From Pseudomonas sp. Au-Pse12 (lineage in GTDB: Bacteria > Pseudomonadota > Gammaproteobacteria > Pseudomonadales > Pseudomonadaceae): a stretch of 64,000 nucleotides of DNA. Position 1 is the first letter of the stretch. Each line of letters starts with the position of its first letter. A program made the translations under genes and the position numbers. Below the pieces are notes generated by a model. The model was not told the DNA's origin. It did not search any database and saw only the letters and a list, made by a program, of their open reading frames with translations. Below, one piece after another: positions 16,139 through 24,760 of this stretch. The DNA is taken from contig NZ_JAJTTH010000006.1 in the NCBI RefSeq assembly GCF_021341665.1, forward strand, positions 1-64,000. Direction: 5' to 3'.

Positions 16139-16809
16139 ACCCGGCCTGGGCCCTGTTGCGCCTGGCCAGCCCGCAGTTGCCGATTGGCGGCTACAGCTAT
16201 TCCCAGGGCCTGGAGATGGCCGTGGAACAGCTGCGCGTGCATGACCCGGACAGCGCCCGCCGCTGGATCGGCGACCAACTGCTGCTGAACCTGGCGCGCT
16301 TCGAAGCGCCACTGTTGCTGGCCCACTGTCAGGCCGCGGCCGATCAGGACTGGCCCCGGCTGCAACAACTGTGCGAGGCGCACCGGGCCAGCCGCGAAAC
16401 CCGCGAGCTGTACCAGGAAAGCCGGCAGATGGGCTATTCCCTCAAGCAACTGCTGGAAGGCCTGCCGGAACTCGACACTGGCGCCCGGGCGCTGCTGGCC
16501 GACCAGGAAGAACCGCACCTGGCCCTGGGCTGGGCCCTGGCCGCCCGCGCCTGGGGGATCAGCCCCGATGACGCCCTGGCCGCCTGGCTCTGGAGCTGGC
16601 TGGAAAACCAGCTGGCGGTGCTGATGAAGACCCTGCCCCTGGGCCAGCAGGCCGCCCAACGCCTGACCAGCGAGCTGCTGCCTTTGTTGCAGCAGGCCCA
16701 GCACCACGCCGCGAACCTTGACCCCAACCATCATGGCAGCGCCGCTTTCGGCCTGTCCCTGGCGAGCATGGCCCACGAGCGCCAGTACAGCCGCCTGTTC
16801 CGTTCCTAG
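16135..16809 (+). CDS. ureF: UreF, urease accessory protein
   Basis: This 224-residue all-helical protein is part of the UreD-UreF-UreG complex that carbamylates the active-site lysine and loads nickel into urease. Family hallmarks are SPQLPIGGYSYSQGLEMAVE near the N-terminus and DPNHHGSAAFGLSLASMAHERQYSRLFRS at the C-terminus. The C-terminal tail is the part that docks on UreG. It sits between ureE and ureG in the usual order, with the start overlapping the ureE stop. Confidence 0.95.
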   Translation: MNPAWALLRLASPQLPIGGYSYSQGLEMAVEQLRVHDPDSARRWIGDQLLLNLARFEAPLLLAHCQAAADQDWPRLQQLCEAHRASRETRELYQESRQMGYSLKQLLEGLPELDTGARALLADQEEPHLALGWALAARAWGISPDDALAAWLWSWLENQLAVLMKTLPLGQQAAQRLTSELLPLLQQAQHHAANLDPNHHGSAAFGLSLASMAHERQYSRLFRS

Positions 16810-16832
16810 GGCCTCTTACTTTGGAGAATCAC

Positions 16833-17447
<615 letters not shown>

Positions 17448-17483
17448 CCCCCTATTCCCACCCGCTCAACAAGGAAGCCACCC

Positions 17484-18056
17484 ATGACCTTCAAGCGCAT
17501 TCTCGGGGCCCTGGCCCTGCTGCTGACCCCGGCCCTGGCCTTCGCCCACCCGGGCCATGGCGACAACGGCCTGCTGGCCGGTATCAGCCACCCCATCGGC
17601 GGCCTCGACCATCTGCTGGCCATGCTCGCCGTCGGCCTGTGGGCGGCGCAGCAGCAAGGCGCGGCGCGCTGGGCGCTGCCCTGCACCTTCGTCGGCACCA
17701 TGCTGCTCGGTGGCGTGCTGGGCTTCGAGGGGCTGAACCTGCCGGCCCTGGAAAGCGGGATTGCCGCCTCGGTACTGGCCTTGGGCCTGGCCGTGGCCCT
17801 GGCCGTGCGTCCGCCGCTGAGCCTGGCGCTGGCCGCCACCGCGCTGTTTGCCCTGTTCCATGGCGTGGCCCATGGCCTGGAGCTGCCGGACATGTCCAGC
17901 CCCTGGACCTACGCCGCCGGCTTTGTCGCGGCCACCGCGGCCCTGCATGCCGCCGGTTATGCCGTAGTGCGGGTCTTGCCCCAGGCGGCCGCGCCGCTGG
18001 TACGCGTGGCCGGTGCGGCGTCGGCCGCCACAGGCGTGTGGTTGCTGGCAGGCTGA
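17484..18056 (+). CDS. hupE: HupE/UreJ family nickel permease
   Basis: The 190-residue membrane protein has a signal-like first helix, about six further helices, and the HupE/UreJ signature HPIGGLDHLLAMLAVGLW plus a histidine pair early on (HPGHGDNG). These proteins take up nickel for urease or hydrogenase. Placement 36 bases after ureG, with AAGGAAG before the start, makes it the last gene of the urease accessory operon. A second conserved stretch is ALFHGVAHGLELP. Confidence 0.92.
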   Translation: MTFKRILGALALLLTPALAFAHPGHGDNGLLAGISHPIGGLDHLLAMLAVGLWAAQQQGAARWALPCTFVGTMLLGGVLGFEGLNLPALESGIAASVLALGLAVALAVRPPLSLALAATALFALFHGVAHGLELPDMSSPWTYAAGFVAATAALHAAGYAVVRVLPQAAAPLVRVAGAASAATGVWLLAG

Positions 18057-18070
18057 GCCCTGCCCGCCTC

Positions 18071-18136
18071 TGCAGAAGCCGGCTGGCCGGCGAAGGCGGT
18101 CTTGCGGGCCGCGTTCGCTGGCCAGCCAGCTCCTGC
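18071..18136. repeat. REP pair (BIME-like, family A)
   Basis: A direct copy AAGCCGGCTGGCCGGCGAAG at about 18076-18095 is followed by the inverted copy TTCGCTGGCCAGCCAGCTCC at about 18114-18133. The pair lies between the hupE stop and the next gene and could form a large hairpin that ends the urease operon. Confidence 0.7.
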
Positions 18137-18220
18137 TGGGATCATTGGCGGGCAAGCCGCCTTGCGGGGCTTCTCTGGTAACATGTCGCGCACTCAAACC
18201 TGCCGTGACGACGCCAGCCA

Positions 18221-19360
18221 ATGCCCGATGTATCCCGCTCCGCCTCCTGCCCTGAATCGAGCGCCCGATTCAACGCCGTACAGCAGCATTTCCATGAGGT
18301 GATCGTGCCCCTGTGGCAGGGCCCGGGCTGGAATCCGCAGCTGGCACTGCCCTACGAGGCGCTGGACGCCGAGCATCGGCCGTTGCCACCACAGCGCTAT
18401 CGGGCCATGGCCTGCGCCCGTCAGCTGTATGTGTTTTCGCAACTGATCGGCGATGCCGCCGCGCCCTTTGCCGAGGAGCGCGCCGCCGCGCTGTTCCGCT
18501 CCTTGCAGCGGCATTTCCACGACGCCGAGCACGGTGGCTGGTTCTACAGCATCGACCCCCAGGGCGCACCGCTGGACCGGCGCAAGGACCTCTACACCCA
18601 CGCGTTTATCCTCTTTGCCTGCGCCCACTACTGGGCCAAGGTCCGCGAACCGCTGGTGGAATCGGTGCTCAATGCCGCCCTGGAAGTGGTGGCCCGGCGC
18701 TTTGCCCGCGGTGACGGCCTCTACGAAGCCAGCCTCGACCAGGACTGGTCGCTGCTGGGCTGCGGCCCGCTGCAGAATCCGTTGATGCACCTGGCCGAAG
18801 CCTTCCTCGCCACCCTGGCGGTCCGTGAGGACCAGGCCGTGCAAGCCGCGCTGCTGACCCTGTGCCAGGCCATGCAGCAGCACTTCATCGAGCCGCAGCA
18901 CGGGGTGATGATGGAGAAACCGCTGGGAGCTGTGGATAACTGGTTCGAGCCCGGGCACCAGTTCGAGTGGTACTTCCTGCTCGCCTCGTCCCCCCTGCTG
19001 CGTGGCAGCGCCCTGCACCAATCGCTGGAGCGGGCTTTCGCCTTCACCGAACAGCGTGGCGTCGACCCAAAAAGCGGCGCCGTCTGCGCCATGCTCGAAC
19101 TGCAGCCCCAGGCCAGCGTCAAGGACGCCACCCAGCGCATCTGGGCCCAGGCCGAATACCTGCGCGCGCTGACCCTGCGCGCGGACGGCCAGGCCGCCCT
19201 GCAACGCCAGTTGCAGGCGTTGCAAGAGCACTTCCTGCACGCCGGCGGCTGGCATGAATGCCTGGATGCCAGCGGCGCGGTCAGCCGGCGGGACATGCCG
19301 TCGACCACGCCTTATCACCTGGCGACCTGCTATCGCGGGCTGGCGAACTACTTCGCCTGA
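18221..19360 (+). CDS. AGE-family sugar isomerase/epimerase
   Basis: The 379-residue protein is an (alpha/alpha)6-barrel enzyme of the N-acylglucosamine 2-epimerase superfamily. Recognisable segments are RRKDLYTHAFILFACAHYW, NPLMHLAEAFLATL, VDNWFEPGHQFEWYFLL and DMPSTTPYHLATCYRGL, which carry the conserved active-site arginine and histidines. Members act as mannose isomerases, YihS-type aldose-ketose isomerases or cellobiose epimerases; the short length and the EPGHQFEW motif suggest mannose or sulfoquinovose-type isomerase but this is not certain. It has no partner genes in an obvious sugar operon. Confidence 0.85.
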   Translation: MPDVSRSASCPESSARFNAVQQHFHEVIVPLWQGPGWNPQLALPYEALDAEHRPLPPQRYRAMACARQLYVFSQLIGDAAAPFAEERAAALFRSLQRHFHDAEHGGWFYSIDPQGAPLDRRKDLYTHAFILFACAHYWAKVREPLVESVLNAALEVVARRFARGDGLYEASLDQDWSLLGCGPLQNPLMHLAEAFLATLAVREDQAVQAALLTLCQAMQQHFIEPQHGVMMEKPLGAVDNWFEPGHQFEWYFLLASSPLLRGSALHQSLERAFAFTEQRGVDPKSGAVCAMLELQPQASVKDATQRIWAQAEYLRALTLRADGQAALQRQLQALQEHFLHAGGWHECLDASGAVSRRDMPSTTPYHLATCYRGLANYFA

Positions 19361-19396
19361 AACCTCTCGCCGGCTAGCCGCCTCCGACAACACCGC

Positions 19397-19420
19397 GCAG
19401 GAGCCGGCTTGCCCGCGAAC
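19397..19420. repeat. REP-like half element (family A)
   Basis: GCAGGAGCCGGCTTGCCCGCG is a single copy of the family A core with one change. It lies in the 70-base gap between two convergent genes. Confidence 0.6.
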
Positions 19421-19430
19421 AGCCCACCGA

Positions 19431-20336
19431 TCAAGCAATCCACTTGCGATCCCCGGTAAAGCTGATGGTCAGCCAGCGCGCGGCATCGGCCTGGCCCAAC
19501 TGGCTGGAAATCTCCTCGCGCAAGCGGTCCAGGGTCGCCACATCCCGCAGCGGATAATCCGCTGGCAGGACAATGTGGATCTCGATGAATCGCGCCCGCC
19601 CGTGCTTCTGCACGTAGGTGATGTAGTCATCGAAACCATGGGCCAGCTTGGCCTTCTCCATCACGCTGCGAACCTTCTCGTCCAACTGGTCCGGGGCGAT
19701 CCCCAGCACATCGCGCAGGGCCGGCCGCAGGATCTTCAACGCCGGCGGCAACATGCTCAGGGCCAGCAGGATGAGGATCGCCGGGTCGACATACACCGCC
19801 CACTCGCCATGCCCGTACTGCTTGAGCAACAGGGCGATGACGAAGCTCACCAGCAGCCCCACCGAGAGCATCGCGTCCACCAGCCAACTGATGTTGTCGA
19901 ACTGGATCAGCGACGATTTGAGCCTGCGGTTACGCCGACGCACATAGAAGAAGTACGCGAACTCGGCGACGGCGAAAAACCCTGCGTAGAAGATCACCAG
20001 CCCCAGCTCGACCTCGCGGCCGCCATTGATGATGCCGAACACCCCATTGAGGAAGGCGTAGATCGCGATCAGCATCAGGAAGCTGCCTTCGATCAGCAGC
20101 ACCATCGGTTCCAGGTGCCAGAAGCCGAACTGGAAACGCTGGTTGCTTTCCTTGGCGATCAGCTTGGCGGTGATCAGCATCAGGACCTTGATGAAGGTGG
20201 CGATCAGGGAAAAAAATCCATCGAACAGGATGGATTGGGCGCCAGAAACAAACCCCGTGACGATTCCGGCGATCGCCACGATGAACATCAATACAGTCGA
20301 TTGTTTGAGCAGAGACTGCTCACCTCGGTTACTCAC
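19431..20336 (-). CDS. Cation diffusion facilitator family transporter
   Basis: The 301-residue protein has six membrane helices (TM2 region SILFDGFFSLIATFIKVLML; TM5 region QFDNISWLVDAMLSVGLLV with its aspartate) and a C-terminal cytoplasmic domain of about 100 residues. CDF proteins export Zn2+, Fe2+, Mn2+ or Co2+ by proton exchange. The usual HxxxD of zinc-specific members is replaced by an Asp-only pattern here, so the metal is open. Translation starts at GTG with AGGAGG four bases upstream. It stands alone. Confidence 0.83.
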   Translation of the reverse strand: MSNRGEQSLLKQSTVLMFIVAIAGIVTGFVSGAQSILFDGFFSLIATFIKVLMLITAKLIAKESNQRFQFGFWHLEPMVLLIEGSFLMLIAIYAFLNGVFGIINGGREVELGLVIFYAGFFAVAEFAYFFYVRRRNRRLKSSLIQFDNISWLVDAMLSVGLLVSFVIALLLKQYGHGEWAVYVDPAILILLALSMLPPALKILRPALRDVLGIAPDQLDEKVRSVMEKAKLAHGFDDYITYVQKHGRARFIEIHIVLPADYPLRDVATLDRLREEISSQLGQADAARWLTISFTGDRKWIA

Positions 20337-20470
20337 GATTCCTCCTATCGAACTTCAAAAACACCGCCTCGTATGAGGCTGCAATGAAATTTCGGGGCGG
20401 AATTCTACCTTGCCACGCCTGGCTTCAAGCTGAAACGAATCAGCTTATGTGTTTCCGAGTACAACCATAG

Positions 20471-20563
20471 TCGCTGCCAAGCCATGGCGAGGCTGCGAGC
20501 GCCGAGGTCTTGCGAACGCAAGAGGGCCTGGCGGCCCTGTCGCAGCCTGCGGCAGCGGCTACA
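20471..20563. repeat. Inverted REP-like pair (family B)
   Basis: The left arm TCGCTGCCAAGCCATGGCGA with GGCTGCGA and the right arm TCGCAGCCTGCGGCAGCGGC with TACA are inverted, like the pair at 1-126. The right arm overlaps the last bases of the SDR gene. Confidence 0.55.
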
Positions 20564-21320
20564 CCTTGCGCTCGATGGCGAAACCGGCCCAGGTCTGGCT
20601 CACCGGCATCAGCTCCAGGCTGTTGATGTTGATGTGGGCCGGGGTATTCAGGACCCAGAAGATGGTCTCGGCGATGTCTTCGGGCTGGATCGGCTCGGCG
20701 CCGGCGTAAGTGGCGTCATAACGCGCCTGATCACCGGCGAAACGCACCAGGGAGAACTCGCTTTCGCACAGACCCGGCTCGATGTTGGTCACTCGTACGC
20801 CAGTGCCCTGCAGGTCGCAGCGCAGGTTCAGGGAGAACTGTTTGACGAAGGCCTTGCTTGCGCCATAGACGTGGCTGCCCGGGTACGGGTAGTTGCCGGC
20901 GATCGAGCCCAGGTTGACGATACCGGCGCCCCGGCCATGGGCGATCAGCCGCGGCAGCAGCAGGCGGGTGCTGTACATCAGGCCCTTGATGTTGGTGTCG
21001 ACCATGGTGTCCCAGTCATCCAGGTCGCACTTGGGCGCCGGGTCGACCCCCAGGGCCAGGCCGGCATTGTTGATCAGGCCGCGCAACTTGCCGAAGGACG
21101 CTGGCAGGTTGGCGATGGCGGTTTCCATGGCCTTGCGGTCGCGCACGTCGAGCACCAGGCCGTGCACGTCGGTCTGCTTGGAGAGCTCCGCGCACAGCGC
21201 GTTGAGGCGCTCCTCGCGGCGGCCGGTGAGCACCAGCGACCAGCCGGCCTGGGCAAAGCGCCGAGCGCAGGCTTCGCCAAAACCGGACGTCGCGCCCGTA
21301 ATGAACAGTGTGGAAGTCAT
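20559..21320 (-). CDS. Short-chain dehydrogenase/reductase (YdfG-like)
   Basis: The 253-residue classical SDR has the cofactor motif TGATSGFGEACARRFA, the NNAGLAL motif, the catalytic serine in NLGSIAGNYPYPG and the YGASK motif. Close relatives are E. coli YdfG-type NADP-dependent 3-hydroxy-acid (L-allo-threonine/3-hydroxypropionate) dehydrogenases, supported by ITGATSGFGEACA and the EPGLCESEFSLVRF segment. The ATG at 21320 is preceded by GGAGAACACC. The gene follows the TerC-fusion gene on the same strand by about 44 bases, so read-through from that operon is possible. Confidence 0.85.
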   Translation of the reverse strand: MTSTLFITGATSGFGEACARRFAQAGWSLVLTGRREERLNALCAELSKQTDVHGLVLDVRDRKAMETAIANLPASFGKLRGLINNAGLALGVDPAPKCDLDDWDTMVDTNIKGLMYSTRLLLPRLIAHGRGAGIVNLGSIAGNYPYPGSHVYGASKAFVKQFSLNLRCDLQGTGVRVTNIEPGLCESEFSLVRFAGDQARYDATYAGAEPIQPEDIAETIFWVLNTPAHININSLELMPVSQTWAGFAIERKV

Positions 21321-21364
21321 GGTGTTCTCCTTGCTGGGTGGCGAGCCGCCATTGAAATGAAAAA

Positions 21365-22588
21365 TCAGGGCGCCAACGTACACGCAATCTGCGCAAAGCT
21401 GCCACCGTTGAGAGTCACTACCGTAGCGCTGGTTTTCTCAATCTGGGTGGGTGGCGTCAAATGCAGGTCATGGGCCGCATTTTGCGGGTTCTGCCAGAGG
21501 ATTTCTTTGTAGCGAACATAGCCGACGGCCTCGCCGCCGCCGTTCACCAGCCGCACCGAGCTGCCGCCAGGGCGGTAGTACAAGGTAGCGGTGGCGCCGT
21601 CGCATTGATAGACATTGTCCCTATGCGGCGAGGGCAACAGACTCCCGGCAAGCCCGCCAATCAGGCCATAGAGCAAGCCACACAACAGCAGCGTCAAGGC
21701 CAGGCCGGCCAGCACCCGCAACACTCCGCCAGAAGCCGGGAACCTGCGGCCGGCGAGCGCTGGCGCCACGACCACATCGCCCTCTGCGGCAAGCGGCTGC
21801 GGAGCCTGCATTGGTGACCTGGCGAGCGCTGCCACAGGCACGGCAGGATCGGGCACGGAGCTCGCCTGCGGGGTCGGTTCAAGCTCACGCAGAGGCCTGG
21901 GCAGGCTCACTCGCCGCTGGCGAATGATCCGTGATTGCAGCAGAACAAAAGCCGCCAACGACAAGGGCAACACTTGATTCAGCGCGGGCGACTGGCTGTT
22001 GAGCCAGTCGACCAACACTGGATCGGATACCGCAATGCTCCCCGCGACATATCCCAGCAGGCCTCCGCCGCCCCATACCAGCCAGGGCTGGGTGCCCATC
22101 AACCGGGTCAGTTGCAGGCTGCCAAACATCAACAACGGCACACTCAGCAGCAGCCCCAGCAGCAAATAGAACACTTGCCCTTGGGTCACTGCCGCCAGGC
22201 CGACCACGTTGTCCATGCTCATCACCAGATCGGCGATCAGTACAGTCAGCACTGCACCGCCCAGGGTCTGTGGCGCAGCAGCGGCCCCGGCGCTCTCGTC
22301 CTGCGCATCCTCATCGCACAGCAGGCGCAAGGCAATCACCACCAGCAACAAGGCGCCAATCAGCTTCAACCAGGGCACCAACAGCAGCCAGCCGGCCAAG
22401 GTGGTCAGCAATACCCGCAAGATGATGGCCGCGCCCATACCGATCATGATTGCCCGACGCGCCTGCTCGGGGGGCAGGCCACGACAGGCCAGGGCAATCA
22501 CCAGCGCGTTGTCGCCGGACAGGATCAGGTCCAGCAGCAGCACCTGGAACACCATGCTCAAGGCGTACAGCGCACCATCAAACAACAT
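21365..22588 (-). CDS. TerC family membrane protein with extra C-terminal domain
   Basis: The first 225 or so residues form a TerC/YjbE-type transporter with the two aspartate motifs LLDLILSGDNALVIALA and LIADLVMSMDNVVGLAAV. TerC relatives export Mn2+ or assist metal loading of secreted proteins. After a Pro/Ala-rich linker comes another membrane helix (about residues 285-310) and then a roughly 80-residue domain with two cysteines (NVYQCDGATATLYYR at its start, FAQIACTLAP at the end). The paired cysteines and beta-strand pattern are reminiscent of MliC-type lysozyme inhibitors, but this is a weak resemblance. It is the last of four genes read from 25788; a TerC fused to such a domain is unusual. 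Confidence 0.8.
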   Translation of the reverse strand: MLFDGALYALSMVFQVLLLDLILSGDNALVIALACRGLPPEQARRAIMIGMGAAIILRVLLTTLAGWLLLVPWLKLIGALLLVVIALRLLCDEDAQDESAGAAAAPQTLGGAVLTVLIADLVMSMDNVVGLAAVTQGQVFYLLLGLLLSVPLLMFGSLQLTRLMGTQPWLVWGGGGLLGYVAGSIAVSDPVLVDWLNSQSPALNQVLPLSLAAFVLLQSRIIRQRRVSLPRPLRELEPTPQASSVPDPAVPVAALARSPMQAPQPLAAEGDVVVAPALAGRRFPASGGVLRVLAGLALTLLLCGLLYGLIGGLAGSLLPSPHRDNVYQCDGATATLYYRPGGSSVRLVNGGGEAVGYVRYKEILWQNPQNAAHDLHLTPPTQIEKTSATVVTLNGGSFAQIACTLAP

Positions 22589-22626
22589 GCGACAACACCC
22601 CTGGCAGAGAAATTCTGCTCACGTTC

Positions 22627-23877
22627 TCACCCCAGCACGCCACTCAAGGCGGCATAAAGACCCAGCCCGCCCGTCAGGATGAAGGTGACGAGCACCAGCA
22701 CGCCATAGGGTCCACGCAAGCGCAGTTTCGCCGGCAACACATTGCGCGCCAGCAGCAGCAACAACAGCAACATCAGCGGAATCAACAGGCTGTTGAGTAC
22801 CCCCACCGCCAGCGACAAACGGATCAGATCGATCCCTGACCCAACCAGCAGTGCACCGGCAATCAGCAGCATCGCGAAGGCGCCATAGAACCAGGGGGCG
22901 TCCAACGGATGCTGCTCCAGGGAGTGCCGCACGCCCAGTGCCTCGCCCATGGCCCAGACCGCACTCAGGCAGACCACAATGGTCGCCACCAACGCCCCGC
23001 CGGCCAAGCCGACGACAAACACCGCCTGGCCCCAGGTCGGCCCGATCAGTGCCCCGAAGGCCTCGCCGATCTGGGCAATGCTCGAAAGCCCGCCCCCCTG
23101 GCCGCCGAGGGTGGCGGCTGCGGCGATGATGATCGCCGTCGTCAGCACCTGGCAAAATAGCGTACCCAGCAAGGTATCCAGGCGCGCCAGGCGCAAGTGG
23201 TGCGGGCCCAGGCCTTTGTCCACCAGAGCCGACTGTTGGTAGAACAGGGTCCAGGGCATCACGCTGGTGCCCAGGTTGGCCGCCACCAGGTACAGATAAT
23301 CGGGATCGTTGAGGGGGCTCTGCCGTAACTCATGCAGCATCTGCTGCAGATCAGGATGAGCCTTGTACGCCATGACCAAAAAAGCCAGGCCGAACAAGCC
23401 GACCAGCAGGGTGATGCGCTCCACCGATCGATAGGAGCCGGTCAACACCATGGTCAGGATAAACAGCACCAGGGTCACCAGGATCGGCCATGGCGCGACG
23501 CCGAACAGGCTACCGGCCCCCACCAGGCCACTGATTTGCGTCAGCAGCGCCCCCGAGCAACTGAGCAGCAATACTAGCGCCGAAGCCATCGCCAGCCCGC
23601 CGCCCCAGCGCTGACGCACCAGCTCCACATAGCCCTGGCCGGTACATAACCCCAGACGCACGGTCAGCTCCTGAGCCATGAACATCAGCGGCACCAACAG
23701 CAGTTGCAGCAACAGCAGCCGATACCCCCACTGTGCTCCGCTCTGCGCGGCAGTGATGACGCTGCCGGCCTCGGTGTCGGCCATCATCACCACCAGCCCG
23801 GGGCCCAGTGCTGCCAGCAGACGGCGCAGACGAGGTATCAAGGGCGCGCGCTCTGGTATCCGCCCTTGAATGCTCAT
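22627..23877 (-). CDS. NRAMP-like divalent metal transporter, atypical metal site
   Basis: The 416-residue protein has eleven membrane helices and the general NRAMP fold (LGPGLVVMMADTEAGSVITA in TM1; LGTSVMPWTLFYQQSALVDKG in TM6). Canonical NRAMPs have DPGN in TM1 and AxxMPH in TM6 for Mn2+/Fe2+ binding; here these read DTEA and TSVMPW. The first aspartate and the methionine are kept, but the Asn, Ala and His positions differ, so metal choice or transport may be changed. The start at 23877 is one base after the HflC-like stop, so translation is tightly coupled. The TerC-fusion gene follows after 38 bases. Confidence 0.8.
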   Translation of the reverse strand: MSIQGRIPERAPLIPRLRRLLAALGPGLVVMMADTEAGSVITAAQSGAQWGYRLLLLQLLLVPLMFMAQELTVRLGLCTGQGYVELVRQRWGGGLAMASALVLLLSCSGALLTQISGLVGAGSLFGVAPWPILVTLVLFILTMVLTGSYRSVERITLLVGLFGLAFLVMAYKAHPDLQQMLHELRQSPLNDPDYLYLVAANLGTSVMPWTLFYQQSALVDKGLGPHHLRLARLDTLLGTLFCQVLTTAIIIAAAATLGGQGGGLSSIAQIGEAFGALIGPTWGQAVFVVGLAGGALVATIVVCLSAVWAMGEALGVRHSLEQHPLDAPWFYGAFAMLLIAGALLVGSGIDLIRLSLAVGVLNSLLIPLMLLLLLLLARNVLPAKLRLRGPYGVLVLVTFILTGGLGLYAALSGVLG

Positions 23878-23878
23878 G

Positions 23879-24760
23879 TCATTGCGCGCGCTGGGCGGTC
23901 GGGCCATGACGGAACTGCTTGAGGAACTCCGCATCGGGGCTCAGTACCAGCATCGGCTGGCTCTCGGCCATGGATTGCCGATAGGTCTGCAGGGAACGGT
24001 ACAGCCTGTAAAACTCCGGGTCCTTGCTGAACGCGGCCGACAGGATCCGGTTCGCCTCAGCGTCCGCTTCGCCATGAGTGATCGCCGACTGGCGCTGGAC
24101 TTCGGATAACAGCACCGTGCGGTCGCGGTCGGCCTTGGCTTGAATCTGTTGCGCCCACTCGAAGCCCTGGGCCCGCAACTCCTTGGCCTCGCGCTGACGC
24201 TCGGACTTCATGCGCTCGTAGATCGCCTGACTGGCTTCCAGTGGCAGGTCCGCACGGTGCAGCCGCACCTCCGTCACCTCGACCCCCAGTGCCCGAGCCT
24301 TGTCGGCCACGTCCTGCTCGATCACCGATACCGCCTGCTGGCGAGCCGGCGACAACAACGAACGCAGGGAAATCTCCCCCAGAGTGCGGCGCAAGGAGGA
24401 GCTGACCATCTGCGTCAGCTGGGCGTTGGCCTGCTCCAGAGTGCCTACCGCCTGGTAGAAACGCAGCGGATCGCTGACGCGAAAGCGCGTGTAAGTGGCG
24501 ACCTCTATCCGCTTCTGATCACCAAGGATCACCTGCTCGGAGGCAGGCACGAGGGTCTGCAGGCGGCTGTCGTAAAACACCAGCGAATCACTGAAGGGCA
24601 CCTTGAACTTGAGCCCCGGCTCGCCTGCAACGCCCATCGGAGCTCCGAAGCGGATGATCAGCGCCTGCTGCGACTCATCGACCACATACGCCGACGCCGC
24701 CAGCAACCAGAGAGCGGCCACGGCCAGGCCCAGCCCGAGCCACTTGAATGAGCGGTTCAT
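23879..24760 (-). CDS. HflC-like SPFH membrane protein (paralogue)
   Basis: The 293-residue protein has one N-terminal membrane helix (about residues 7-26), an SPFH/band-7 domain (ESQQALIIRFGAPMGVAGEPGLKFKVPF) and a C-terminal helical region with KDPEFYRLYRSLQTYRQSM, all as in HflC. In the classical system HflK/HflC surround FtsH and limit its proteolysis. Canonical hflKC lies beside hflX/hfq, which are not here, so this is a second copy tied to metal transporters. It overlaps the HflK-like gene by four bases (ATGA). Confidence 0.85.
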   Translation of the reverse strand: MNRSFKWLGLGLAVAALWLLAASAYVVDESQQALIIRFGAPMGVAGEPGLKFKVPFSDSLVFYDSRLQTLVPASEQVILGDQKRIEVATYTRFRVSDPLRFYQAVGTLEQANAQLTQMVSSSLRRTLGEISLRSLLSPARQQAVSVIEQDVADKARALGVEVTEVRLHRADLPLEASQAIYERMKSERQREAKELRAQGFEWAQQIQAKADRDRTVLLSEVQRQSAITHGEADAEANRILSAAFSKDPEFYRLYRSLQTYRQSMAESQPMLVLSPDAEFLKQFRHGPTAQRAQ

